Below, piece by piece: positions 43,594 to 53,037 of a DNA stretch of 64,000 bases. Origin of the DNA: Saprospiraceae bacterium (GTDB lineage Bacteria; Bacteroidota; Bacteroidia; Chitinophagales; Saprospiraceae); the NCBI GenBank assembly GCA_028285085.1, contig JANQQI010000026.1:1-64000 (forward strand), in the 5' to 3' direction. Every line of letters starts with the position of its first letter. The stretch's first letter is position 1. The notes beneath the pieces are model-generated. The model did no database searches. It was not told the origin of the DNA and saw only the letters and a program-made list of their open reading frames with translations. A program made the position numbers and the translations under genes.

Positions 43594-45063
43594 TTACTTA
43601 CGCAGCATTTGACACAACAACTCGTATTGATCTTCGTAGGGAATTAATTCGACCTCTAAATCCGTGAGGGCGTGCGGCGCATTTTTCAAGAGTTTGAAAT
43701 ACTTCTCCGTTTTTCGGCGAAAGGCAATGCGATTGAAATAACTCTTTTCTAATTGCAATAATATCTTAATGAAACATTGACTGCGGTAGGTATTATCCTT
43801 CTTAAGATATTTATAAGCATAACTGGTCAAAGCATCCATTCGATCGATCACCGCACCGCGTTCACCCCGTGAAAGCATGAGTAAGATTTGTACCACAATA
43901 ATTGAAACATTCGCTCCGGTCTTATCTTTGGAATAAACTGGTACTTCGTTCAGGAATTTATTCAGACGAAACCGGAAGCGGCTAGTCTCCAATTTTCCCA
44001 GATTACGCAGCAAGCAAATATAAGCTTCAATGATTTTCCATTGCTCCATGATATTGGCAGGAATCTCCTTCTTATGCTTCATCGCTTGGTTGTAGGCCTC
44101 TTCGGCTATCTCGTAACGACGGGAATAAAATCCATAGACCGCTTTATATAACAAAGTAATGTTACGATTGTAGCTCACGCGTTCGGTCATCTCCAAGCAG
44201 CGTACAATCAAACTATAGGCCCGATCGTCCTGCCCTCGCAATATCAATCCCGGGATTAAATAGTACAGAAAACTGAAGTAGTGCACATTACTGGGCTGAA
44301 AATCGTATTGATCGAGCGTTTTGATGGCACTTTGGCCAATTGCAGCGACGGCTTCCAGATCATTATTAAATTGTGCTTCAATGATTTGGGTGAGATTAAA
44401 AATGTATGTAATTTTATAAGAAGTCGCTCGACTATTACAGTTTTTAATTTCTTCGATTAGCTCATTGATCTCCGCGCGATCCTTCGCCGTCATTTTTTTA
44501 GTGCCGGCAAAATAAGCAGACAGGTTGGCGAAAGTGGCTCCAATAGTTACTTCCACCTGATAAATGGCTAAGTATTTTTCGAATAGATTTTTGTAATGAG
44601 CGCATCGCCGTTTTTCACCGACTAGAGCGTAATGTTGCATTAGCTCATACGAAAACTGAAAATTCAAATCTGTCAATTCATATTGTCGGGTCTTTTTCAA
44701 GGTTTGCTTAGCAAGACTAATGGCACTATTTTTTGCTCCACGGATGAGCAGTAGCTTCATCGCTGCAAAATTTTTGTAACACTCATTATAAGCTACCCGG
44801 TATTTTGAATCCTGGCGATTAGGAAGAACGATGAGATTATCGATCAGTTTTTTACTTAATCGATTCTTTAGATGAATATAATTGGCCTTACGGTTAGGTG
44901 CCTCGCCGTAAAGCAATGTTTGCATCTCTTCGTCAGATAAATTACTGTTGTGTAGTATGTGTTGATATAGTTCTGATGCCCGCGCTCCTATCTGCACCTG
45001 ATCAACCATAGCCCCCTTCGTAATCTTTATCAGATCAGCCAGCCCCTTGATCTCAAATTTCAT
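43594..45063 (-). CDS. Conserved helical-repeat protein of unknown function
   Basis: A 489-residue helical protein without signal peptide. The N-terminal ~90 residues (ASELYQHILHNSNLSDEEMQTLLYGEAPNRKANYIHLKNRLSKKLIDNLIVL as separate helices) precede TPR-like helix pairs such as YELMQHYALVGEKRRCAHYKNLFEKYLAIY, FSFLYYLIPGLILRGQDDRAYSLI and YKAVYGFYSRRYEIAEEAYNQAMKHK. The layout (short helical domain of ~90 residues with a positively charged last helix, then TPR-like repeats) resembles that of the 36235-37647 gene. No enzymatic motif and no named family recognised. It is convergent with the barrel/lipoprotein pair and divergent from a possible tiny transcription unit at 45.2 kb. Confidence 0.6.
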   Translation of the reverse strand: MKFEIKGLADLIKITKGAMVDQVQIGARASELYQHILHNSNLSDEEMQTLLYGEAPNRKANYIHLKNRLSKKLIDNLIVLPNRQDSKYRVAYNECYKNFAAMKLLLIRGAKNSAISLAKQTLKKTRQYELTDLNFQFSYELMQHYALVGEKRRCAHYKNLFEKYLAIYQVEVTIGATFANLSAYFAGTKKMTAKDRAEINELIEEIKNCNSRATSYKITYIFNLTQIIEAQFNNDLEAVAAIGQSAIKTLDQYDFQPSNVHYFSFLYYLIPGLILRGQDDRAYSLIVRCLEMTERVSYNRNITLLYKAVYGFYSRRYEIAEEAYNQAMKHKKEIPANIMEQWKIIEAYICLLRNLGKLETSRFRFRLNKFLNEVPVYSKDKTGANVSIIVVQILLMLSRGERGAVIDRMDALTSYAYKYLKKDNTYRSQCFIKILLQLEKSYFNRIAFRRKTEKYFKLLKNAPHALTDLEVELIPYEDQYELLCQMLRK

Positions 45064-45221
45064 TTTTACAAATTACTGTTTTCCATATTTTTATAATAAT
45101 CCTCCCTCTAAAATACAATTTTTTAGATAACAATGGTAATGTTTTTTTGATGTGATTCCGGCGCAGGCATGGCTGTAGTTTAGCACTGTCTTAAAAATCA
45201 CTAATTAAAAACAGTCATATC

Positions 45222-45275
45222 ATGCTATTAGAATTAATCTTGTCAATCATCATCGTAGATATCACCGAGGGATAG
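45222..45275 (+). CDS. Possible 17-aa hydrophobic micropeptide
   Basis: A short frame encodes MLLELILSIIIVDITEG, a run of about 12 hydrophobic residues closed by an acidic end. It is followed 20 bases later by a strong terminator hairpin and lies alone in a 389-base gap, so a short RNA probably is made here. Whether it is translated is uncertain; it could equally be a small RNA. No antitoxin or repeat copy was seen. Confidence 0.35.
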   Translation: MLLELILSIIIVDITEG

Positions 45276-45295
45276 GTTGAAAAATATACGATATT

Positions 45296-45330
45296 ACAAA
45301 GGGCCGAATACTCCGTATTCGGCCCTTTGT
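45296..45330. terminator. Strong terminator hairpin in the 45.1-45.4 kb gap
   Basis: A 15-bp perfect stem (45296-45310 with 45316-45330) and a 5-base loop. There is a short T-rich end downstream and an A-rich run upstream. It may end both the short unit at 45.2 kb and the minus-strand DUF429 gene. Confidence 0.85.
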
Positions 45331-45452
45331 TGGTTTAATAACACCGGAAAGAAACATTTGCTTAGCGTGCTTTTTTGACTTCCTTTCTACACAGTTATAT
45401 AAAAAATGAGAGACAATGGCATTGTTGATTTTTACAATAAAATGCATTGGGG

Positions 45453-46034
45453 TTACACTATAATTTGGCCTTCTTCGGGCTGTCCAAAAATCTCCGCTTG
45501 CCCGTTTTGATATCGCCAAGTACTAAAAAGGGCTAAAATGGCATCAACATGATGCCAGGAAGTGACCATTTTTGGATCAACTTGAAATGGTAATTGGGGT
45601 AACCACCAAGCTAAAAAAGGAGGCAAATCGGCCATCTTTTGTTTGTATTGATGACTTTTTAAGCCTAGCTTGCGGGCCAACGCTCCGGGATAAGTTTCAA
45701 TTACCTCCGTCTTCGGGAGATTCAATTGATTGCGCAGTCGCATCGCCCGAGCCGTCAAACCACCAAGAAACATTGGTGACATTGCCGATAATGCTCGATC
45801 GGCTTCCCGATAAAAATAATCCTCAAAAGGCGCCCCGTAGCGATAGATTCCCGGTAAAGAAAGAGGTGCATCAATGCCAACAATAGTTAAAGGGAATTGG
45901 GGCAAAGCATCCAATAGAAAGGCATCGGCATCACGCTTCTTGGCACTTTGCAGGCATTGAACCGTCTTACCATCCAGTGTAGCCAGTACCGTAGTACCCG
46001 CTAATTTACTCCCATAATCAATTCCTGCCAGCAT
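45453..46034 (-). CDS. DUF429 domain protein (predicted RNase H-like nuclease)
   Basis: A 193-residue protein starting MLAGIDYGSKLAGTTVLA, the first strand of the RNase H-like fold, with Asp6. IVGIDAPLSLP (about 52-62) carries the second conserved acidic residue, ARAMRLRNQL is a typical DUF429 helix, VIETYPGALARKLGL the EtYP motif, and the C-terminal HHVDAILALFSTW the third acid. The family is predicted to be nuclease-like; the substrate is not known. It is followed by the strong hairpin at 45296-45330. The gene upstream on the same strand starts 32 bases away. Confidence 0.85.
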   Translation of the reverse strand: MLAGIDYGSKLAGTTVLATLDGKTVQCLQSAKKRDADAFLLDALPQFPLTIVGIDAPLSLPGIYRYGAPFEDYFYREADRALSAMSPMFLGGLTARAMRLRNQLNLPKTEVIETYPGALARKLGLKSHQYKQKMADLPPFLAWWLPQLPFQVDPKMVTSWHHVDAILALFSTWRYQNGQAEIFGQPEEGQIIV

Positions 46035-46066
46035 CTGGTCATTCGTTTAAGAAAATCCGGCTTAGA

Positions 46067-46753
46067 TCAGAAACGGAATTTCATGAAGATCGCAATCGGC
46101 AGCACAGAAGCCACTTCAAATTCTTCAATCGTATCATCCCGATTAAATTGCTCGGGAAAACTTTCTGAGGTCACCTTACGATTGTTGATCCGATAAAATA
46201 ATGAAAAGGAACTTTCGGTACTGATGTTCAATCGAGGCGTAATATTAAACTGGATACCAATGACGGGAGAAGGTCCAAAGGTGAGTGATTCTGTGCTGGT
46301 GACTACTTTATCAAAATCATCATCGTTTTCGGCTCGAATGCTCTCGGCCCACAGTACCGCGTCGAATCCGAAATAAGCCATCCAGCGTGGGTTAAGAAAA
46401 TATTGCCGCTCTGCACCAAGGCGAAAGGCAAAATCAAGTTCTGAATTCTCACTCGTCCCGGGAGTCCCATCACTTTCCTCCGTGGTCTGGCGATAGTTGC
46501 CTCCGATGCCCGTACGTAATACCCAAAATCCGTTGAAGTAACGTTTATAAGTCAATAAATAGGGATTGTTGCCCTCTTCGACACCATTGAATGACAAGAT
46601 ATTCTCCACAAAGGAAGTCATATTGATACCGACTTCATTGAGCGGTAAGCCGTTAGCGGCAGAAGTGGGTTGGGCTGGGGCTGTATCCGTTTGAGCGACA
46701 AGATAAAAGTTCACACCGAACAGGAACAAGCACAGTAAACAGAATCGATTCAT
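46067..46753 (-). CDS. Outer-membrane beta-barrel protein of unknown function
   Basis: A 228-residue protein: signal peptide ending YLVAQ (about residue 21), then a low-complexity Thr/Pro/Ala segment, then barrel-like strands (LLTYKRYFNGFWVLRTGIGGNY, ELDFAFRLGAERQYFLNPRWMAYFGFDAVL, SPVIGIQFNITPRLNISTESSFSLFYRI) and the C-terminal FMKFRF ending in Phe, as needed for BAM-dependent insertion. It probably is a small 8- to 10-strand barrel. It lies 32 bases upstream of the DUF429 gene and may be co-transcribed with it, although no functional link is evident. Confidence 0.75.
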   Translation of the reverse strand: MNRFCLLCLFLFGVNFYLVAQTDTAPAQPTSAANGLPLNEVGINMTSFVENILSFNGVEEGNNPYLLTYKRYFNGFWVLRTGIGGNYRQTTEESDGTPGTSENSELDFAFRLGAERQYFLNPRWMAYFGFDAVLWAESIRAENDDDFDKVVTSTESLTFGPSPVIGIQFNITPRLNISTESSFSLFYRINNRKVTSESFPEQFNRDDTIEEFEVASVLPIAIFMKFRF

Positions 46754-46921
46754 AGCTGAAATAATTGATGTTGTTAAAGTTGGAGTCGACAGTCAGTCGA
46801 ACGATTACTTAGATTAATCGGAATGCTAAAGACGATCTCGCGATAAAGCATTACTTTTGCTAAAAGTCACAATATAATAAGGTGGGTGCAAACGCACTTA
46901 TTGTTTCAGAGAATTATTTTA

Positions 46922-47491
46922 ATGAAATTTCAGTTTAACGCCAATATCATTCGCCGCCGCCGAGCCAGCAAGAGTGCGTTGTTCTTTGGCTTGATCGCCG
47001 CCGCTCTACTCGGCTACTTTGGTTTAACTTTCTTCGAACTGGGGGAAGTACCATTTATTGAAAAATTTGCTCGTCAATTAGGCTTCGCCGCCTACACCAC
47101 TTGGGTTTACTTGGGCATTTTCGCCACCTTATTTCTATTGATTTTGCCTTCGCTTTACACCATTTTCAAGAAAAAAGTTACGGTAGGTGGTCAAGTCTTC
47201 TTCGATGAAAAGCACCTTAAAATTGTGCGTGGACGGGAGAAATATCTCATCCCGGAGGAAGAGCTCACTTACCTCCGCTTCGACCTCAAGCCACTACCGC
47301 AATCGGAAAAAGCAGTCGCCAAAAAAGCCAAACCCGGCGGTAATTACCTCAAGATTCCCACTACTAAAGGAGAATTCCGTTGTGAACTAGATATCAATAC
47401 GCCACAACAAAAAGAACAGTTGATGGAAATGATCGAATTCCTAAAGATTGAGCACGATGTGAAAGTGGAGGTCAATGAATTGAGCCGGTAA
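46922..47491 (+). CDS. Small two-helix membrane protein of unknown function
   Basis: A 189-residue protein from the ATG at 46922 (MKFQFNANIIRRRR), preferred over a GTG 36 bases earlier. A basic N terminus is followed by two transmembrane helices (about residues 19-41 and 61-83), with the positive-inside pattern placing both ends in the cytoplasm. The C-terminal ~100 residues look like a PH-like or bPH domain (GQVFFDEKHLKIVRGREKYLIPEEELTYLRFDL, GNYLKIPTTKGEFRCELDI), as in YcxB/PH-like membrane proteins. Function unknown. Confidence 0.6.
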   Translation: MKFQFNANIIRRRRASKSALFFGLIAAALLGYFGLTFFELGEVPFIEKFARQLGFAAYTTWVYLGIFATLFLLILPSLYTIFKKKVTVGGQVFFDEKHLKIVRGREKYLIPEEELTYLRFDLKPLPQSEKAVAKKAKPGGNYLKIPTTKGEFRCELDINTPQQKEQLMEMIEFLKIEHDVKVEVNELSR

Positions 47492-47509
47492 TAACCTCCA
47501 AACGCGCTC

Positions 47510-48199
47510 TTAATTTTCCACCCCGTTTACTTCCAGCACCTTTCCGGCCTGGCAGCGCAGGATGCGCCCGGGGAATTTTTCCATAATGCGATAATCGTGT
47601 GTGGCGAAAAGTACTGCGGTGTTTTGATCTTTGGCGAGTCGTCGCAGAAGGTGAACAATTTCATCCGAGGTTTCGGGATCCAGATTGCCAGTCGGCTCAT
47701 CGGCAATAATCAATTGTGGCCGATTGAGCAAAGCTCGAGCAATTACGGCGCGTTGTTGCTCTCCTCCACTCAACTCGTGCGGCATACTGTGCCGTTTGGG
47801 TGTCAAGCCGACTCGTGCCAGAATGTTGGCGATGCGTTTCTCGATATTCGTTGCGTCTTTCCAGCCTGTGGCCCGCAGCGCAAAAAGCAGGTTATCGTTG
47901 ATGCTGCGGTCCTCCAGTAAATTAAAATCCTGAAACACAATCCCTAATTGCCGACGTAGCAATGGGATATTGCGCCGGTTCATTTTCTTCAAATCAAAAC
48001 CTACTACCTTTCCTGCACCGTATTCCAAAGGTAAATCCGCGTACAGTACTTTCAATAAGCTACTCTTTCCACTCCCCGTTTTTCCGATAAGATAGACGAA
48101 CTCTCCTTTGGTGATTTTCAAACTAACATCTGAAAGTAAAGGAGTCGATTCTCGGTAGATCGATAACTTGTCGAGTTGGACGACGGATACTTTGAGCAT
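47510..48199 (-). CDS. ftsE: FtsE-like cell-division ABC ATPase
   Basis: A 229-residue ATPase with Walker [11 protein letters not shown]-loop [16 protein letters not shown], signature LSGGEQQR, Walker [14 protein letters not shown] and H-loop ATHDYRI. The combination of [16 protein letters not shown] and the short tail after the H-loop is FtsE-like; the LolD/MacB family is the main alternative. FtsE with FtsX controls peptidoglycan hydrolases at the septum. No ftsX gene follows in this window; in Bacteroidota the two genes are often separated. It is convergent with the small membrane protein gene, 18 bases apart. Confidence 0.85.
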   Translation of the reverse strand: MLKVSVVQLDKLSIYRESTPLLSDVSLKITKGEFVYLIGKTGSGKSSLLKVLYADLPLEYGAGKVVGFDLKKMNRRNIPLLRRQLGIVFQDFNLLEDRSINDNLLFALRATGWKDATNIEKRIANILARVGLTPKRHSMPHELSGGEQQRAVIARALLNRPQLIIADEPTGNLDPETSDEIVHLLRRLAKDQNTAVLFATHDYRIMEKFPGRILRCQAGKVLEVNGVEN

Positions 48200-48923
48200 A
48201 AGTATGGTGTGTTTTTAATTCGTCAAACTACATTTTACAACTCGATTTCTAGAGTTTTTCAAATTTGACTAGCACTTTTTTTCAAATTTTTTCCACCTCA
48301 TAGTCAATTACTTAAACCACATTTGTCGGAAATTAGCAAAAACATTTTATGGAATTTCGAAAAAACGGAATCTATATATATTAGAAAGTCTTTCAAAACA
48401 GCTGTTTTTACTTCCATTGCCATAAAATATTCCTTGGCAAAGGCTAGGAATGTATTTCGCTTCATCAATTGCGACCAGATTGGTCGGCGGCGGCGGACAG
48501 CGGGTGGGTCCCACCCTCAAAGCCCCTTCTTATGCCTTGCAATTTCATTTTCACTATTCCATTGGCGTCCCTAAGTATTTTTGATTTTTGGCAATTAAAG
48601 CTTTAGACTCAATTTTAACGATTACTATATTTCTTAAAATACCAACAATTACAAAAATCGCAGGTTATATTTCCAAAGTTTTTACATATAAACTGATCAA
48701 TCCACACTCAAAATTAACGATTGTTTCAATAGATACCAAAGTGGCAAAAGCATTAGTCCGATCTTATAAGACACTAGTTAAGACCTCATAAATTACATCC
48801 GAGCAGCAAAATATTTATACTGATGCGAAAAAAAGTGTGTAGAAGCGAATACCTTTGCTCTATGGAACCGTATAAGACTGCGGAAGTCCATTCCAACTAA
48901 ACCTCTTAACCGATATTCTGAGC
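48200..48923. other. AT-rich gene-poor stretch with a short G/C-rich palindrome
   Basis: These 724 bases are clearly richer in A/T than the neighbouring genes. Two short open frames (48323-48574 and 48588-48791) have no recognisable domain, start at weak positions and show no protein-like composition. Near 48490-48520 there is a short G/C-rich palindromic element (GGGTGGGtcCCACCC). The stretch may be a decayed gene, a foreign remnant or the long leader of the next gene; I see no gene I can support. Confidence 0.5.
48850..48857 (+). promoter_or_regulatory. Candidate -7 promoter box for the cystathionine beta-synthase gene
   Basis: TACCTTTG matches the Bacteroidota TAnnTTTG box exactly, 66 bases before the ATG at 48924. 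A TTTG -33 box at proper spacing is not seen. Confidence 0.4.
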
Positions 48924-50279
48924 ATGTATTACGATAATATTCTCAAAACCATTGGCGATACGCCTTTAGTCAAAATCAATCGCGTGTGCGCCGAAGTTGC
49001 CGCTACGGTATTGATCAAAGTCGAAACCTTTAATCCGGGGCATTCCATTAAAGATCGTATGGCACTGAAGATGTTGGAAGATGCCGAAAAACGTGGTGAT
49101 ATCAAGCCCAAAGGGACAATTATTGAGTGTACTTCCGGGAATACTGGGATGGGATTAGCTATTGCTGCAGCGGTAAAGGGCTATCGCTGTATTTTTACTA
49201 CCAGTGATAAGCAGTCCAAAGAAAAGATTGATCTACTCAAAGCCGTAGGTGCAGAGGTTATCGTTTGCCCAACGAATGTAGAGCCCGATGATCCACGCTC
49301 TTACTATTCAGTGGCGGAACGCCTGAGCAAGGAAATCCCAAACTCTTATTGGTGTAATCAATACGATAATTTGTCCAACCGCCAGGCGCACTACGAGTCG
49401 ACTGGCCCGGAAATTTGGGAGCAAACCGAGGGCAAGATCACCCATCTCGTCGTTGGTGTGGGTACCGGGGGTACTATCTCTGGAACGGGGCGATATCTAA
49501 AAGAGCAGAATCCTGATATCAAAATCTGGGGAATCGATACTTACGGCTCAGTTTTTAAGAAGTATCACGAAACTGGTGAGTTTGACACCAAAGAAATCTA
49601 TCCCTACATCACCGAAGGAATCGGCGAGGATATTTTGCCGAAGAATGTTGACTTCTCAATCATCGATCACTTTGAAAAAGTGACAGACAAAGAAGGTGCA
49701 GTAATGGCCCGGCGGCTAGCGCGCGAAGAAGGCATCTTGCTTGGCTACTCAGCGGGATCGGCTTTCGCTGGCTTAAATCAACTCAAAGATCAGCTTACCA
49801 AGGATGATGTAGTCGTTGTGGTGATCCACGATCACGGCTCACGCTACGTAGGTAAAATCTATAATGACGATTGGATGCGCGAACGGGGCTTCCTCGACGA
49901 TGAGCTGAAAGTCAAAGATCTCATCGAGCGCAAGGAGGATAAACGCTTTCTGTCCGTTTCGCCCGACGCTAGCGTACAAGATGCCTTTCATCTGATGAAG
50001 GATAATGACATTTCTCAGCTACCGGTCCTCAACGAAGAGGAAATTGTTGGATCCATCACTGAGAGTAGTGTACTGACTTATTTATTGGAAAATTCCGCAA
50101 ATAACTCTGAAGAGAAAGTACAAACGATTATGAGTAAGGCTTTCCCTACGGTGGAAGAAGAATTGCCTTGCCGGCAGCTCAACCGCTACCTGAATAAGAA
50201 GATTCCGGCAGTTATCGCCAGAGATAAAGCAGGTGGATTACACATCTTAACGCATTACGATATTATTCAGGCGGTCTAA
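48924..50279 (+). CDS. Cystathionine beta-synthase-like PLP enzyme with C-terminal CBS domain pair
   Basis: A 451-residue two-part enzyme. The N-terminal ~325 residues are a fold-type II PLP enzyme: Lys43 in GHSIKDRMA forms the Schiff base, ECTSGNTGMGLA binds PLP/substrate and VVGVGTGGTISG the phosphate. Two CBS motifs (~335-450; RFLSVSPDASVQDAFHLMKDNDISQLPVL and VQTIMSKAFPTVEEELPCRQLNRYL) could sense S-adenosylmethionine or nucleotides. It would condense serine (or O-acetylserine) with homocysteine or sulfide. Presence of CBS domains favours cystathionine beta-synthase over cysteine synthase. A terminator at 50304-50338 ends the unit, which appears monocistronic. Confidence 0.93.
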   Translation: MYYDNILKTIGDTPLVKINRVCAEVAATVLIKVETFNPGHSIKDRMALKMLEDAEKRGDIKPKGTIIECTSGNTGMGLAIAAAVKGYRCIFTTSDKQSKEKIDLLKAVGAEVIVCPTNVEPDDPRSYYSVAERLSKEIPNSYWCNQYDNLSNRQAHYESTGPEIWEQTEGKITHLVVGVGTGGTISGTGRYLKEQNPDIKIWGIDTYGSVFKKYHETGEFDTKEIYPYITEGIGEDILPKNVDFSIIDHFEKVTDKEGAVMARRLAREEGILLGYSAGSAFAGLNQLKDQLTKDDVVVVVIHDHGSRYVGKIYNDDWMRERGFLDDELKVKDLIERKEDKRFLSVSPDASVQDAFHLMKDNDISQLPVLNEEEIVGSITESSVLTYLLENSANNSEEKVQTIMSKAFPTVEEELPCRQLNRYLNKKIPAVIARDKAGGLHILTHYDIIQAV

Positions 50280-50303
50280 TTTATCTTAGACAAAAATCAT
50301 CTT

Positions 50304-50338
50304 GACAAAGCCACTCTTCAAATAAGGGTGGCTTTGTC
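50304..50338 (+). terminator. Terminator of the cystathionine beta-synthase gene
   Basis: A 15-bp stem (50304-50318 with 50324-50338, one G-U pair) and a 5-base loop, 25 bases after the stop. The T-run after the stem is weak. Confidence 0.75.
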
Positions 50339-50508
50339 ATATCTGGAAGGCCTATCCAGAATATAGTCCAAAATCACATCGCCATTTTCCCCAAATTCAA
50401 ATTCAAATTCCCCGAACTCAAATTATTTAGGTAGAACTCAGCAGTGATTTCCGGCAATTTGCGAGTGTATCAATCAGATTCGAACACTCATTTAATGAAT
50501 TGCATGTT

Positions 50509-52905
50509 ATGAAATCCTTTCTCTCTTTCTTCAGTTTTGCTTTAACGATCGGCGCACTTTATGGACAAGCCAACATCCAAGGCCAAATCATGGATACGAA
50601 CGGGCAAGCCCTGGAATTTGCTAATATTTTATTGTACCAATCGGCCGATTCCAGTTTACATAAAGGCCAACTCAGTGATGTGAATGGTTATTTCCTATTC
50701 GAAGCTATCCCTGCTGGCGATTATTATCTGGAAGTAAAAATGCTGGGCTATGATACGTTTAGCTTAAATGGTATCGCGGTAGCGGAGGCATCCCAAGATA
50801 TTGAACTCCCAAGCATTACATTGCAAGAAGCCGCTGCCGTTCTCGACGCCGTAACCGTTACCGCCAGCAAGCCTTTCCTGGAACAACGGGCGGGGAAATT
50901 GATCGTCAATGCAGACGCCCAAATCACCGGACAAAGTGGAAGCCTGATGGACTTACTCCGAAAAGTACCCGGCTTGGTGATCGTCAACGATCGCATTCGC
51001 ATGGCTGGCCGTCCCAATGTTACCATCTTAATTGACGGCCGCCCAACGCAGTATATGGACGTTAATGCTCTGCTTCGGGAAATGCCCGCGGACAATATCG
51101 CCCGCATTGAAGTGATCAGTCAACCCGATGCCAGCTTTGATGCTAGTGGAACCGGTGGAGTCATCAATATCGTTTTAAAAAAGAATATCAAGTTGGGGAC
51201 CAACGGATCTGTTCGATTGGGCGTAGGCTACGGAGAATTGGCTAAGTATCGCGCTAACCTACGCTTGAATTATCGCAATGATAAGTGGAATCTCTTCGGT
51301 GCCGTAGGTCATTCTCACCGCAGTTTTGTAGAACGGATGGAACTGGATCGCAAGGTATTAGATCGTACTTTTATACAAGAAACTTACGAACCATCTACGC
51401 CCTATGGCTATAACGCCCAACTCGGCGCTGATTATTATTTGGATGATCGTCAAACGATTGGCATCGCTACCCGTGGCGACTTCAGCCGTAACAATCGTAC
51501 CCACGAGAATAATAGCCAAATCATCGATTCGGAAACGGGCAATCTCAATCAAGCATTCCGTACAGATAATCAACTGAAACGAGATTGGTGGTACAGCAGT
51601 ACCGACCTGCACTACACGTTTGATATCGATACCAGTGGGCAACAGTTAAGCTTATCAGGCAACTACAGTCGATACAACCGTAACTCCAGCAGCGATGTTT
51701 CCTCTACCCTACTTTCCGGTGAGCCCATTCAATTGGACGACACGCGCAATGAAATTCCCAGTGACGTGGATATCATTGCTTTTCAAGGCGATTACAAATA
51801 TCCTTTGAGTAAGCACGCTGCCTTACAAATTGGAGGAAAGATCAGTAATGCGAGAATCGACGGTGATCTCCAAGCGTGGACTTTAAGCGAGGGTGATTGG
51901 AAAACGGACGAAGACTTTTCGAATCACTTCATCCTCGACGAGGACATCTACGCTGCCTATATCAATGCCAATTTCTCTATTCAAAATATTGAGTTTATGG
52001 CCGGCTTACGCTACGAATACACGCGTTCGGAAGGTACTTCTTTAACGCTTGACACGACTAATTTGCGCCGCTATGATCAACTTTTCCCTAGCTTGAGCAT
52101 CAATATCCCGATTAATCAGACCTTTGGCTTGGCGTTGGCTTATAGTTACCGCATTAATCGCCCCAGCTATAGTAACCTGAATCCTTTTGTTTACATCATA
52201 GATCCTTTTACTTATCAGCAAGGGAATCCACAACTACGCCCCGAATTGACCCATTCGACCAAGTTGTCGATTACCTACAACAAGACACCATTCTTCAATT
52301 TAGAATACAACCGTACGAATGATGTCATGCAATTAGTTACTGAACAAAGTGACGCCAGTGGGATTGCTTTTGGTCGGACCATCAACCTCGATGCTTTCGA
52401 GCAAATCGGTGGTAGCCTCTTCGCCCCACTTAATTTTGCCAAGCCGCTGAGTGGCTACGCCGGCGTGATGTTGTATTACAATCGCTATTCTTCCGCTTAT
52501 TTGGGTGATCAATTCGAAGCAGACCAGCTATCCTTCACCGGCTTCCTGCAGTTGACAGCGAATTGGGGCAAGGGTTGGAGTAGTGAACTGAGTGGCTTTT
52601 TTGTAGGTCGCGGCGTGGATGGCATTATGCGTCATCAACCTTTTTACGGTATGAGTTTGGGCGTGCAAAAGCGGTTTTGGAACGATAACGCCACCTTAGC
52701 TTTAAGTTTTGATGATTTCATCTTCCGCAACTGGCGCGGCGAAATCAACTATCAAAATATGGATATGGATATCATCTCAAGTTGGGAAACGCGAATTGTT
52801 AACTTGAACTTTACTTACAAATTTGGTAACCAATACCTGAAAGCTCGCAAGGACCGACGTAGTTCGAGCAGCGAAGAGAAGCAAAGGGCGCAAGCTGAAA
52901 ATTAA
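50509..52905 (+). CDS. TonB-dependent-receptor-like outer-membrane protein (carboxypeptidase-regulatory and plug domains)
   Basis: A 798-residue protein from the ATG at 50509; the TTG three codons earlier is unlikely. The signal peptide ends ALYGQ (about residue 20). A CarboxypepD_reg-like domain follows (IQGQIMDTNGQALEFANILLY... DVNGYFLFEAIPAGDYYLEV, ~22-105). The plug domain (~140-220) has LMDLLRKVPGLVIVNDRIRMAGRPNVTILIDGRPT and IARIEVISQPDASFDASGTGGVINIVLKK. The rest is a large barrel of the kind annotated outer membrane protein beta-barrel family. No TonB box is recognisable. It lies upstream of a LytS/LytTR pair but is separated from it by a terminator. Ligand unknown; no SusD partner follows, so glycan uptake is not indicated. 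Confidence 0.9.
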   Translation: MKSFLSFFSFALTIGALYGQANIQGQIMDTNGQALEFANILLYQSADSSLHKGQLSDVNGYFLFEAIPAGDYYLEVKMLGYDTFSLNGIAVAEASQDIELPSITLQEAAAVLDAVTVTASKPFLEQRAGKLIVNADAQITGQSGSLMDLLRKVPGLVIVNDRIRMAGRPNVTILIDGRPTQYMDVNALLREMPADNIARIEVISQPDASFDASGTGGVINIVLKKNIKLGTNGSVRLGVGYGELAKYRANLRLNYRNDKWNLFGAVGHSHRSFVERMELDRKVLDRTFIQETYEPSTPYGYNAQLGADYYLDDRQTIGIATRGDFSRNNRTHENNSQIIDSETGNLNQAFRTDNQLKRDWWYSSTDLHYTFDIDTSGQQLSLSGNYSRYNRNSSSDVSSTLLSGEPIQLDDTRNEIPSDVDIIAFQGDYKYPLSKHAALQIGGKISNARIDGDLQAWTLSEGDWKTDEDFSNHFILDEDIYAAYINANFSIQNIEFMAGLRYEYTRSEGTSLTLDTTNLRRYDQLFPSLSINIPINQTFGLALAYSYRINRPSYSNLNPFVYIIDPFTYQQGNPQLRPELTHSTKLSITYNKTPFFNLEYNRTNDVMQLVTEQSDASGIAFGRTINLDAFEQIGGSLFAPLNFAKPLSGYAGVMLYYNRYSSAYLGDQFEADQLSFTGFLQLTANWGKGWSSELSGFFVGRGVDGIMRHQPFYGMSLGVQKRFWNDNATLALSFDDFIFRNWRGEINYQNMDMDIISSWETRIVNLNFTYKFGNQYLKARKDRRSSSSEEKQRAQAEN

Positions 52906-52913
52906 TACCTTCG

Positions 52914-52955
52914 ATGAAAACGAGCTCAGTTTCAAATTTGCTGAGCTCGTTTCAT
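52914..52955 (+). terminator. Terminator between the TonB-type receptor and the LytS-like kinase
   Basis: An inverted repeat of ~15 bp with one bulged A (52914-52929 with 52941-52955) and an 11-base A/T-rich loop, starting 9 bases after the receptor gene stop. Confidence 0.8.
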
Positions 52956-53037
52956 AAAATAACGACTTGGATGTTTTAGTGCGGATCCACACTGAATTGT
53001 GCCGCAATTTCCTTAATTTTTCATCAAATCATCGATC

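Noticed and set aside
48323..48791. Two short frames in the AT-rich stretch
   Set aside because: They start at poor codons, lack domains, and have composition typical of non-coding AT-rich DNA.
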